A DNA stretch of 64,000 bases from Doryteuthis pealeii (taxonomy: Eukaryota > Mollusca > Cephalopoda > Myopsida > Loliginidae): positions 15,498,482-15,562,481 of the forward strand of contig CM042145.1 in the NCBI GenBank assembly GCA_023376005.1, written 5' to 3'. Shown in pieces: positions 1 through 12,500 of the stretch. Within the stretch, counting starts at the first letter, position 1; each line of letters starts with the position of its first letter. A model generated the notes under the pieces. The model was given only the letters and a program-made list of their open reading frames with translations. It did no database searches and was not told the origin of the DNA. The position numbers were made by a program, and so were the translations under genes.

Positions 1-1685
1 AAAAATAAGCGTAACTCACTTTGTACAGATGCACAAACCACTGCTAATCCTACTCTTATTATTACTCACCATACACACATTTACTGCAGAACTTTACTTT
101 CCTGGTTTTATCCACATAACCAGTTGACATGAAAGGTGCAGGCAAACAGACACTTAATACCTCTCAAGCATGGATTATGTGGCAGCAGAACAAAAAAAAT
201 TTAAAGGAGACGTTTTTTTAGAAGTTTCTGTAAAATTGGGGAAAATTTATTTCATAGGTGTTTTTTTTTTTTTGTTTTGTTTTTTTTTTAAATCTTAAGA
301 CTTAGCAATTTTTTTTCTCCATTTCCCCAGTTCTCCTTATGTTTTCTTTACTTCCACAGCAAATGAGATTGGTGGTAATGTTTTATGGGTTAATCCTTCC
401 TGCTTGATTAAAATGATTTTAATATCCGGTCCTATATTATGTATACATACAGTGACTTTCTAATGGTTAAGGGTAAATGTGGGGCTGGACTTAATAAACA
501 CCAGTGTTCCATATGTTATATTCTTTTTCCAGCTCGTGTTTTGACATGGAAAAGGATGTGGAAAAAAAATTAAAGTTTCCTGCTCGTCATGTGGTATTAA
601 ATGTAAAAAAAAAAATTTTTTAAAGTAAAAAACAAAACAAAAACCCACCAAAATACACAATTTTTTTCATTGAATAAACATAAAACAAAGTTGAATAAAC
701 AAGAAAAAAGGCCTTACCAGTTTTCTTATCTAAAACTTGTGAGGTAAAGACCAGATTTTCTTTTAAGTTTTAAAAAAAACATCATTTGTAAGTTTCTCTT
801 GCAGTTTCATTTAGATTTTTAATTAACTTTAAAACTGATAGCAAGCATCAACACAGCAGCAGCAGCACAACACATTTTCTAAACTTGAAGCCATGTATCA
901 TTGGCAAGGGAAAAAATTTCTTTTTTAAATTCTGGCTTAAGTTTCATATCTCCATATATTTTTTTTTTTTTTTCCTCTCTCCTTTCATTGGCTGCTAAAA
1001 ATGCTCGTCTTTAAATAATAAAACTGTAATTTCTTTCCAATTTCTATAAACCAAAATGTTCTTTTCTATATATGAAAAGAAAAGTAAAAAAAAAAATGTT
1101 AAGGTTTAACTCTACACAAAAACAACCATACACTGACATTTACAGGAGCTTTTTAAGAATATTTCAAATGTTTGGTGTTTGAAGGCAGCCACAATCAAGT
1201 GAATTGTCTCCAATTGACTCATACATTTGATGGAATGCTTGAATTGAAGTTAAGTGAATAAACTGGGATTGAAAACATTGAAAATTTGTTTTTTCACTTG
1301 TTAAATTGCGATAAATCATACTTCCCTAACATCTATATTTCTTTTTCCTATTGTTATTTACCATCTCTAGTTAACAGTTGAGACTATAAAAAATTTAAGT
1401 TGGAAATAAGTTTAAATGTTCAAATATGTAATAGATTTGGTAAATCTTTTTTTCATTTTATTATTTTGAATTTCTCAATGCTATTAAATCCACTTGTTAT
1501 GTAATTAGGAAACACATGTTCATGGTGTGTTGTAAGGGCAATTTCTAAATTTATTAGACAAAAGTTGCATATGCAGTTGTGTTTAGTAAATTAACTTTTC
1601 CTTTCAATTGAACAAAAAAAAAAGAAAAGTTATTTCACGATTTGTTTAAACTATTGAACTCTTTTTAAAATTAACTTTTATTACA

Positions 1686-1783
1686 TATTGACCACTCTAT
1701 AAACCCACAAGAAAAGAGGTGGAAAGATATCCCATATTGACCACTCTATAAACCCACAAGAAAAGAGGTGGAAAGATATCCCA
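1686..1783. repeat. 49-bp tandem duplication
   Basis: Two adjacent, apparently identical copies of a 49-bp unit start at 1686 and 1735, each beginning TATTGACCACTCTATAAACC. The lack of visible divergence implies a recent duplication or possible assembly stutter. Confidence 0.9.
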
Positions 1784-1979
1784 TATTACCAGCAATACAA
1801 GTAATTCCATACTATTTATAATTTGGGAAAATCTAATTCTTTTCCAGCTAATCAAAGGAAGGTATACTGGACTGCAGAAAAAAGAAACATTAACGAATGA
1901 ACAAATAAGTCTGGCCAGTGTGTATTTCTTTGTTTAGCAGGGAACAAATTGGAGAGAATTGCCTACATAGAAAATTAGT

Positions 1980-2202
1980 CCAGGTTAAAAGCACTGTAAG
2001 GGTAACCCAAAGCCAAACATTTTTAGGCATTAGTTTTCTGATGCATGTATCATGGGGAAACAGAAAAAAAGTTTTGGTGAACTGGCCTAAGCCTGGCTCA
2101 TTTACCAAAACTTTTCTCATTCCCCAATGATACTTGCATCAGTAAAAGTGTTTAAAAAAAAAGTTTGGCTTCAGGTTATCCATACGATAGTTTTAATCTG
2201 GC
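1980..2202. mobile_element. Foldback (MITE-like) repeat
   Basis: Two inverted arms of about 100 bp face each other around 2095. The left arm contains GTAACCCAAAGCCAAAC and the right arm its near-complement, GTTTGGCTTCAGGTTATC. A related half copy lies at 9470-9610 and a more decayed fragment near 2818-2870. I see no clear target-site duplication. Confidence 0.7.
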
Positions 2203-3136
2203 CTAAGGTCATTTGTGCAGATATTCTTTTCTGTTCTCCATTTTTCTAGGAGCCAAAAAAGAATCTCTTTTTGCTTGTGGATTGTATGACTTAAGAAGGT
2301 TGTAGAATGGATCAGCCAAAATGTCCTTTCAAACAAAAGCACCACCAAAAATGAGTCCAATGGCAAAATCCTTGCAAGCAGAACACCACCAAATATATTT
2401 TGTTAGTTTCATTTACATTTTGGCTATTATTTTATTTTAAATAGTTTCCTATTCAGTTGTAGATCAGAAAAAAATAATTTACCAGCAACTTTGAGTAAGG
2501 TGACTTAATTCTTAAAGCATTTTGTTTTCTTAATGTAGTTACTCGGGCAAAAACTTCATTGCTCTTTTGGGTTTGTCTGTTTTTAATCCCCTCCCCCCAC
2601 ATTCAAATGTGCCTTTTATCCTCAATGAGGACATTTCTCAAAAGAATTTCAAATGGCACAGGTGCTATAGTTATAAGCAAAAATTCTGCCAAAGTTTCCT
2701 GTAGGATTGAGGTTCAGACTTTGAATACAGTAACCAGTTTTATTTATCAACATCAATGGCTTTTTTTGTTTTCCCTTTAAATTTTACTATCAACTTTAGT
2801 CAATTTATCACCTTGTCCAAGTTAAAAGTGCAGTAAGAGTAACTCCTACCAAACTTTTAACCTGATTTAACCAGGAATATTCAGATGTGACTGCCTTATA
2901 ATCATTTTAGAAGTTAAAAAAAAAAGATGATGTAGCAAAATACATTGAATTTTTATAAACATAATTTTCATAATTTTCTATTTATTGTGAAACAGTTGGG
3001 TAATTTAAACTGGATATTATTAATCTTTCAAAGATTTTTTTTTTTTGTTTTTTTTTTTTGTTAAAGTTTGAAATAAGTCAGCAACTAATTATTAGTTTAA
3101 GAAAAAAGAAAAGAAAAAAAAATTTTTTGTGCAAAA

Positions 3137-3169
<33 letters not shown>

Positions 3170-3244
3170 AATTGAAATAAAATATATACAAAATAATGTT
3201 TCAATAACTTTGAAATGTATTTCCTTGTTAATATAAAAATAGTC

Positions 3245-3571
3245 CTAGTCAACAATGGCAACTGACACAACATTGTCACCTCTGATAAAAAGTTGGTTGA
3301 CATGTCGATAACAAACTTTGGTTTTAAGTCTGTTGTACACCAAACATGGTTCTATCACAGACGAGAGACAGTGTTTACTAAAATGTTGAGATTCTTCTGG
3401 ATCCTGAATATTTGTGACAGCACCTTTTTCTGACCCAAATTGTTTGTTTTTTACTTCCGACTGGAGTTTTATGTTATCTTTTTCTTTATCTGATTCCGAA
3501 CTTTCTGCTGATGTGTCATCACTTCCCCAGTCACTATTCGGAGGACTATATGATGGAATAACAGGAACAAT
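3245..3571 (-). CDS. LSM11: LSM11 terminal coding exon (Sm2 motif)
   Basis: Acceptor GTTTTAAG precedes 3571; the stop codon is at 3247-3245. It encodes a Ser/Asp/Glu-rich linker (SDWGSDDTSAESSESDKEKD) and then YRHVNQLFIRGDNVVSVAIV, the Sm2 motif at the extreme C-terminus as in vertebrate LSM11. Confidence 0.9.
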   Translation of the reverse strand: MVPVIPSYSPPNSDWGSDDTSAESSESDKEKDNIKLQSEVKNKQFGSEKGAVTNIQDPEESQHFSKHCLSSVIEPCLVYNRLKTKVCYRHVNQLFIRGDNVVSVAIVD

Positions 3572-6500
3572 CTTAAAACAAAAAAAAAAAAATTATTTTA
3601 ATAGCAAAAATAATTGATTTAAATTGTTTACTGTATAGAAGAAGCCAGATGTTCATGCTAAATAAAGTTATGTGTATTTTAACTCCAAACCATGGGCAAC
3701 TTTTTCACTGAATAAAACAAAAATTTTAATTTACCTTGAAACCAACTCTGAGGGTTTCAAATCAATTTTGGTTAACAATTTACTGTATATAAATGTACTA
3801 AAAAGGAGAGAAAAAAGACGTTTTGAAGCTGTGGTTATGGCTAGCAATGATTTATATTGATATATCATCATACAGTGAAAGCCAACAGTTTTGAGTTGGT
3901 TACTTAACCCGTTAAATTAAATATTTGGTTTTAATTGTTACTATACTACCTGTAGACCAATTGGGTTCCTGTTGTAACTGGTCCATGATGATATTGATAC
4001 TTCTATTTAGAAAGGAGTGAAGGATTTGAATTAGCATTTCAAAGTTATGTTATATAGAGAATTTGGATGATTAAAAAAAAAAAAAAAAAGACATTACCAA
4101 CCATGCGACAGTAGAAACAGACACTGCTGTAAGCACATCAAATGCACTCCTATTCATTTCCTTGTATCAACAATAAAACTTAAAATCTACCCAGCAAAAA
4201 TTATCTCCCTTTTTAAGAATGCACACATTGCTCCAAACCAAAATATAGGGAAATTAGAACGGTCTTTCAATTTTAGAATACATTACATCCTTATGTTTGT
4301 AAGCTTCAGTTTTTATGTTTTTTTTTTTTTTTCGTTTTTTTTAAAAAATAAACACCACTCCCTGATGATGGTCTAAGGTCAAAATTGGTCTGCATTAATA
4401 AAACTTATTTACCAATATTTATGTGTCATTTTTTTTATTTATATACCCAATGAGAATTTTAGTCATCTATAAATATTTTATTAGACGTGCAAAAGTAGAG
4501 ATTGACTACCAGTTTTTCACATGTGTAATAACTTCTTTTCAGCAGTAGACAAAAATAAGTGTCATCTGGGTAAGCAAGTAAAAACTAACTTTTTAAAATT
4601 TTTTAATTTTTTAATTTTTTTTTAATGAATTGATATTTTAAGATTTATTCACAAAGTAAAACTATTTAGCTAATGTGATTTTATTTTTGTTGTTAACCAA
4701 TATTGTTTTATAATTCAGCTCTTTCATTTTTCAAATGCATATAATACCCCCCTCCCCCATGTCCTGATGAAAAAGCTCAAGTTAACATTTTTGTAGAGCA
4801 TCAGCCTAGGAACCTCAGGGTTCGATACCAGCACTTGCCAAGGGATCTGTGCAGTAAAGTAAGGTGCCGATGGTAGGTAGGTGTAGCGCTCCAGCTCAGA
4901 TGCAAAAATCTCCTTGGTCTAGTGCTAGTGAAAAGGGGATAGACTCCCTCGCTGTCTGGCTGATACTGACTTTAGGCCACCCCGACGACTTTACTTACTG
5001 ATACCATTTTACTGTTATTAGGTAAAATTTTAAAATATAATTGCTATTTGAGAAAGGAAAGAATTAGTTTTAATAACTTTACTAATTTCAAACTGTTTAT
5101 GATTTTTGAATTCCAAGGATAAGTTTCTTTTTATACATAAATTAAAATGCTGTCACCACTTAAAGGAATTATTGATGTGCAGTATTGGACAGAAAAAAAA
5201 AACTGACCCCCCCCCTTTTTTTTGCCAGAAATTTTAATGAAAATTCACAATGGCTTAGACACACACAGGAAGTAATTATTTTCCTTGATTATTGTTGTTA
5301 AAGTCATAATTTTCTAAAAGGAAAATTCTCAGAAATACCAAAAATAGAAAATTTTCCTTGATTTAATATCAATCAAGGAAAAAAGAAAAGTCTAATTTAT
5401 GATTATTCCTTTGCTAATAACAAATTAGGATATTAAATCAAGGAAAATTATAAAACATTTTCTCTTTTTTTGGTATTTGAGAATTTTCTTTTTAGAAAAT
5501 TATGATTAAGGAAACTTAGACAATAATGTGTATAGACCATTGCAGTTTCATTCAAATTTGGAGCAATAATTTGAAAAAAAAAAAAAATTTTTTTCCATTC
5601 AGTACTGTATTACTAAATGTTTATAATAGACATACAAATACTGGTAATTTTCACCTTTAGTTGGCTAAATTCCTAGCAAATAAGTCAATTAGAGTAACCT
5701 CCCTTGACTTTCACTTTGAAACAAGCCGGTAGCTATTTTGAAAATCTGTGCTAAATAAACAAATCTTAGAAACTTTTTTGAAAACAATACAACTACATGC
5801 TTTAACACAAAAATATCAAAATGTGTTCTTAATAACAATTAAGTTCATTTCAGATAATGCACACGCACAATTTTATGCTAGGAATTTAGCCAACTAAAGG
5901 TGAAAATTACCCAAATACTTTACTATATGATTAAAATAAAAACGATCATTGTGTCTCTTAAAACCTGTACTATATTTTATAGTTCATATATAAGCTTTTA
6001 TATTTGATTCTGATGAGGTCCTTGTTCTTAATGATCGTTTTAGTATACATAATTAAAAGGACAACTTCTAATTCTAATGTATATTCTTTCATACTGAGTT
6101 ATGTAGTAGTAGTAGTAAGAATAGCAAATTAAATATTTTCACCACTGAACAAAAAATAAAATTGTTTAGAATTTAGCATGTTACAATTTTGTATAAAAAA
6201 CAACAAACCAGCTGACTGTATTTGAATAGTGAAGTGGCCTATTGATGGTAAAAAGTTTTATCAACAAATAAATTTTGTAAAAATATTACTAAAATATCAA
6301 AACTGGTTTATTTTTATTTTTTATCTCACAAATTTGTCAAGATTTGTACTGATATACATTTGTTGTTCGTTTAGCTTATAAGTAAGACAAAGATAGTGAA
6401 GTTCTATTTAAAGTGCCAAGGTAGTTTGCATTTCTACCTAGATATAGACGAATAAGTTTATAGCTTAATGAGAGAAAAAATAATACATTTTACACTATTT

Positions 6501-9500
6501 TTTCATAATCTGCTTTCTTGTCATTTACTTAATGTTTTTCTATGAATTAAATATTTGCAGTGAAGATTTCAGATCAAAATTTGGCTGATAACAACATCAG
6601 ACTACGGATTGACTGATTCACTTAAAAAATTGTTTATAAAAGGTAAAAAAAGTCTTAAATCTTTTGTTAAAATGAAGGTCAAATGTGAAATACAAGGTGT
6701 GTCAAAAAAGTATTGAGATTTTTTGTACTTTTTGACACACCTTGTATTCTGGAAAAAAAAAAAAAAAATGTTCCACTCGTTCTTCATTTCTATCTTGGTA
6801 AATACAGCTTTTAAACTTGGTACTTTTTTGATACACCTTGAATTCTGAAAAATAATAATGAATAGAATGTTTTTCTGGGGTCTTTATTTCAGAATACAAG
6901 ATGTGTCAAAAAGTACAAAAAAAATCTCGATACTTTTTTGACACACCTTGTATTTCACATTTGACCTTCATTTTAACAAAAGATTTAAGACTTAAATTCT
7001 TAACAAGTGGAGAAAGTATTTTCCACATTAATTTGAACCTTTAAAAAAAAAAACTTCAGTATTTTTGTTAATAATAAAATTTGTATTTTGTTAATTTTAT
7101 GAATTAAATGATTTCCCTCATAAGTTATTAAAAAAAATGCATGCCATCCTTTTGATTAATGTACATTTAAAAAAAAAAAAAGAAAAAAAGTGCATCCAAG
7201 GAAACACGTTCTTCAAGTCAGGTAACACAGTAATAAAATATATCAACAAAACATGCACTTTTATTAGTCATTCGGACCAGATGACCTTTAGGCACCCCCT
7301 TTTGATCTCAATTAAAAAAGGACATGTTTTTCATTTACACTGTCAATATCCAGTTGTTTTAACAGACGATTTTTAGATTTTTAAATTTTTTTTTATTAAT
7401 TATAAACCTAACCCTAACCCTTAACAAACAACCGGATATTGACAGTGAAAATGAAAAACATGTCCTTTCTTAATTGAGATCAAAAAGGGGTGCCTAAAGG
7501 TAATATGGTCCAGTCATTCTATAATCTTCCTATTTTGTAAAGCATGAAATTTGTGATAATATTAAACTAACTTAGGTTTAAAAATTTCACATGCAAAGTG
7601 TATTTTTGTCTAAATGAGATAAAGTTTTCAATCATGCAAGGCATTTTTGAGAAGCAGATATCACACTGGATTAAGGAAGCATCAATTAAAAACAAAACAT
7701 TGGTCACACAAAACTAACGCACTCCTATATACTCAAACAAGAACAACAACAACCACAGTGTGAAACATGTCAAACACCTTTGATTCATAGAATGCAGGTT
7801 TTTTGCTCACATCAGAAACCGTTATTTTAATGCAAATAATATGAAAGTCAACATGGAGGACATTCTGTCCTTTTTGAGGGAAATAAAATTATAACATAAA
7901 CATTAACTTAATCAATACTATACAATATGATCCCCAATGATGCTAATACATTGTTAAAACCAATTCCTACAAAAGTATAAATATAAATACACAACAATAT
8001 ATTACTTCCTAACCGTTAGGCATGACATAACCCTGGACAGGTTGATCAACCAACAAAACAAAACAGGCATTGTAATTTCTTCTCTCAGAAAAGATAAGTT
8101 TTTCTTTAATTATAATCTCTTTTCTGATTCCTAATGAATTGTATAAAACTTAATTGTCTGTTTCTCAAAAATGTCAAAGAGACAGACCTTTGTGATTAAT
8201 TTTGATAATCTTTTGTTTCTTTTTTTCTTCTTTTCAAATCACACGATTTCCCAGGTGTCCCCTTTTTAGTATTTTACTCAATTCTTAATCTCACTTAGAT
8301 CAGAGGGAGGAAAATTATTTCTGCACCTCTAAATATAAATTCAAATATCGGTTATTTTCTATAAGTCTAACATGATCAAAGGGGAACCACTCTTGACTGA
8401 TAAATTATTTATTTATTTATTTATTGAACTACTAGGAAAAAAGATGGGGTTAGGGTTTAAGGTTAGTTTAATGGGAAAATAAATAAATAATTTATCAGTC
8501 AAGAGTGGTTCCCCTTTGATCATGTTAGACTTATAGGAAATAACCCAAATATCTTTGTTCTTGGTAATTTGTATTATTTTCAAATATGACAAAAAGAACA
8601 ACTTTACTTATTTAAAAGTGAATTTTCAAAGTTCAATGATTCAAAAAGAATTTTCAAAATATCAAATCCAATGTAAATGGATTGTTTTTTTGCATAAAAA
8701 ATACTGCACCCTATAAGCTTGTATATATTTACCCAACTCCTCTGGCATGGTCAGGAGGATGTGACACAACCAAGCACAGAGAACCTAGTCTGCCCTACTA
8801 TTTTCCCATAGCTGGGGTGAGGTGGGGTGGGGGAATGGACTCATGCTATTCCCAAGGGCATTAGCATAAAGTGAAACACAAATAGTCTCATCGAGGATTT
8901 GAACTGTTCACCAATTCTATTTCCTATGATGATAACCATTATACTACAGTGACCCCCCCCTCCACAGAATTGGGGGTGGGGTGACCCTGTAAGTGTGCCT
9001 TGCATGCTAATAGACTTTTCAGGGACTTTAAAAAAATAACCAAAAAAAAAAAAGAAAAGGTTTCTGTATTGTTCTCTATTTTTAACATGAAGTTTGGCTT
9101 TCTATTCTATGTTGATGTAATTTCTAATTGCAAAAAAATTTTTATTGTAAAATTTATTACATGTAAAAAGAGTAAAGTTGTTAGGGTGGCCTAAAGGGAG
9201 TCTATCCCCTTTTCACTAGCACTAGACCAAGGAGATTGTTTTGGCATCTGAGGCAGAGCACCACACCTACCATCAGCTCCTTACTTTACCACACAGATCC
9301 CTGTGTTATTCATATGCTGAGTTGGCAAAGACCCGTAACAAACCAGGAACCTTGTGGTTCCTAGTCGGACGTTCTACCGACTGAGCTAAACTGGCCCTAT
9401 TATTACATGTTAAAAGCAAAAAAACTGATTTGCATTTAAATTCAGCCAGTGTCTAAATGAAAAGCATTGTCCAGGTTAAAAGAACGGTAAGTGTAACCTG

Positions 9501-12500
9501 AGGCCAAAGTTTTTAAAAGATCTTATTTTTCCAATGCAGGTATCATTGGGGAACGAGAAAAGTTTTGGTAAATAGGCCAGGCTTTAGCCCATTTACCAAA
9601 ACTTTTCTATAAGTGTTTAATTTGACTGACGTTTAAGTGTAATAAGAAAAAGAGTTTTGAATTTAATAAGAATGAACTTGTAGATAATTACCACAACAGG
9701 TTTCTTTCTCCGTTTTGCAAAGATTGGTTTCCGGTAAGTTTCATCCACATCTATCATAGCCTGGAAGAAATCAGAAATATTGGGAGAGAATTCAAATTCA
9801 AATTACTAATATCCAAACCATCAATAACTTTATGATTTTTTTTTTTAAAGGGTAAGTCTACATAATGAAACTTAATAAACAAAAACTTCTCTGTAATTGT
9901 CTAACAACTTTATGCTAATTAAATTTAAAACTCAAATCAAGTAGAGTTCTAAAACAATGTCACTTTTGTTTTATTAAAAAGAAATTAGAAAATTAATTGA
10001 TAAATTTTTTCTTCCTATATCAAACGGTAATCTGAACATTAGCTACATAAATATGAGTAACCTCCCCTTGTTTCTTTCACTTTGAGGAAGCTGTCCGTTT
10101 TGGTCGGCCATTTTCATTTCACCGTAATCAATACAACTGAATGTTTTAACATGAAAATATCATAAATGTGTTCTAACATTATTTGAAATAAACTTAATTG
10201 TTATTATTTATGATATTTTCGTGCTAAAATATTCAGTTGTATTGATTACCGTGAAATGAAAATGGCCGACCAAAAAAGACAGCTTCCTCAAAGTAAAAGA
10301 AACAAGGGGAGGTTACTCTCATTTATGTAGCTAATGTTCAGATTACCTATCAAACTAAATACAGGCACCGCATGCTGTAGTGGCTATTGACATAAACTAG
10401 CAACTTAGTTTCTGTGTACCCCCTAAGGTACTAAACAATTGATATATTTCATTTTAAAAAAAGTTAGAAAATGAAGTTTTTTTCTTTCTTTATATTAAAT
10501 TACGTACAGGCATCTGATGGTTATTGACCTAATCTAGCAGATCATTACTAGTGAGTTTGATACTCACTGAATGCTCTATGTTTCTGGCCTTGTGCCAAAC
10601 TAAGCTAAGCTTAATTAACTAGAAATTAACAGGATTTTTTACTTTGCTGTGAGAAAAAGAAAAACACATTGCAGGATTTTAGATGCATTAATAAGATGGG
10701 CTGCTTTGAGGTAAATCTAACTCGGCCAAACTTTAATAGAGATACTTAATAAATAAGATGCTAATTAAGATTAAATAATGATTATTTAATAATCATTGAG
10801 AATATGATGTAAATAACTAAAGGAATTCTGATGTCAGTGGTGAGAGTTTTGGTTACAGACAGACAAGTAATTTCAATTATAAGATACACAATAGTCAAGT
10901 AGTACAAAATAAGTCAAATAAATGCAGTTCAGAAGACGACGTAAAATCACTTGAAAGCATATGCATTATTTAAAACTAATAAAATTCATATGAATCATTT
11001 ATAGAGAATATCCACTCTCTTCATAACATAACATAGACTTGCTAGAGTATGGAATAAACTGCCTGCATCCGTTGTAGGCTGCCGAAACACTGCATCTTTC
11101 AAAACCTCCATGCTTCTTTTAAGTCGACAAAACTATACCTGATATCCCCCCTCCATATACATATGCATGTGCATGCACACATACATGTAGGTTATTTCCT
11201 CTAAGTCTAACATGACCAAAGGGGAACCACTCTTGACTGATAAATTATTTATTATTTTCCCATTAAACTAACCTTAATTCTGTCTTCTTTTTTCCTAGTA
11301 GATCAATAAATAAATAAATAATTTATCAGTCAAGAGTGGTTCCCCTTTGATCATGTTAGACTTATAGGAAATAACCTTTTGATAAGTGGTGGTGCACCTG
11401 AGCACTATGAAATAAATTTTATTATTATTATTGTTATCATCATCATCGTCATCACTTGCAAGAAAGAAATTTAAAACCAATAAAATTGATATGGATCATC
11501 TTATAAAGAATATCCCCTATCTTCATAAAATCACACATGTTTTAAAGTACCTCAAAGGAAAAATGTTATTTCAACATGTAAGCTGATCTGTGAAAATTGG
11601 TAATTATATTATCTGGGATCAGTAAAGTTGAACATTAACAGAGAATGTGAACATTGCTATGGAGTTGCCTTTATGATTTACAAGTCTCTAGGGACAGAAA
11701 TTAGGATTACGAAAATTGTGTCGGTAAGTTTATTTGGATTTTGATTTTATTGAAGTCAGTCAGTCAGTATACTGTTGGTTTGGACAACATTGTATTGAGT
11801 TACACCTACTTGTTGCCTTGTCTTACCAATTTGACGGTAATTGGAACTTAGTATGATTATTCTACAGATATATTTTCATGTCAGTTTTTTAATCGATGTA
11901 TAAAAACTCAGATTTGAAGCAGAGGTGAAAATTTTGTAGCATGTCTAGGCAACAGAACACAAAATCATATTTTAATAATGCATAAAAAAATAATTTTATA
12001 TATTGGCTTATGCCAATACAAATTAATAATTTTGAAATTATAAATTTTTGTCTGTCTCTTATTTTGTTTCATATTTTTCATCTCTCTCCTTCTCAATACG
12101 ACAAGTTTCAATCACAGACATTGTTTTAACAAAACTGCTACAATGTTGACACATCCAAACGAACAAATGTAAATAATACATAAGCCTTTACATACACAAC
12201 TACGTACAGACAAATACAGTCTGCAACACTGTTGAAAGAACGAAACTATACCAATTGTATATTCTGTATATAAAGTTGTTTCTTTTATCAATTTTGTCTT
12301 CTTCTTTTGTTTTCTACGGAAACTACATTTCCGTAGTCTCATACACTTAAATTGGGGATACAAAACTCGGATATTCTTCACTCACTAAACATCTGAAAAC
12401 AAGGCCCCCACAGCTCTCCATGCACAAGAATTTAAATTTTAATATAATTAAATATTATATTGAATTAGAAAGACTAATGAAATATGGAAAAAAAAAAAAG

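Larger units (their letters stand above)
1..3244. other. Region downstream of LSM11, no gene seen
   Basis: AT-rich sequence with many poly-A and poly-T runs. No open frame resembles a known protein. The part nearest 3244 should hold the LSM11 3' UTR (minus strand); a reverse-strand AATAAA lies near 2975-2980 (TTTATT on plus). It also holds a 49-bp tandem duplication and a foldback repeat, listed separately. Confidence 0.6.
3572..9691. other. LSM11 intron 3, repeat-filled
   Basis: 6.1-kb intron with no additional convincing exon. It contains SINEs at 4793-5003, 8715-8955 and 9190-9400, foldback/MITE elements at 5278-5515, 5643-5911, 6655-6995, 7274-7511 and 8350-8545, and a LINE fragment near 7740-7880. 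Confidence 0.7.

Noticed and set aside
7400..7440. Interstitial telomere array
   Set aside because: Only a few degenerate CCCTAA units inside a TSD-bounded MITE.
9330..9400. Functional tRNA-Lys gene (minus strand), also near 25240-25303
   Set aside because: The tRNA-like heads are diverged and continue into a repeated SINE body; no intact cloverleaf.
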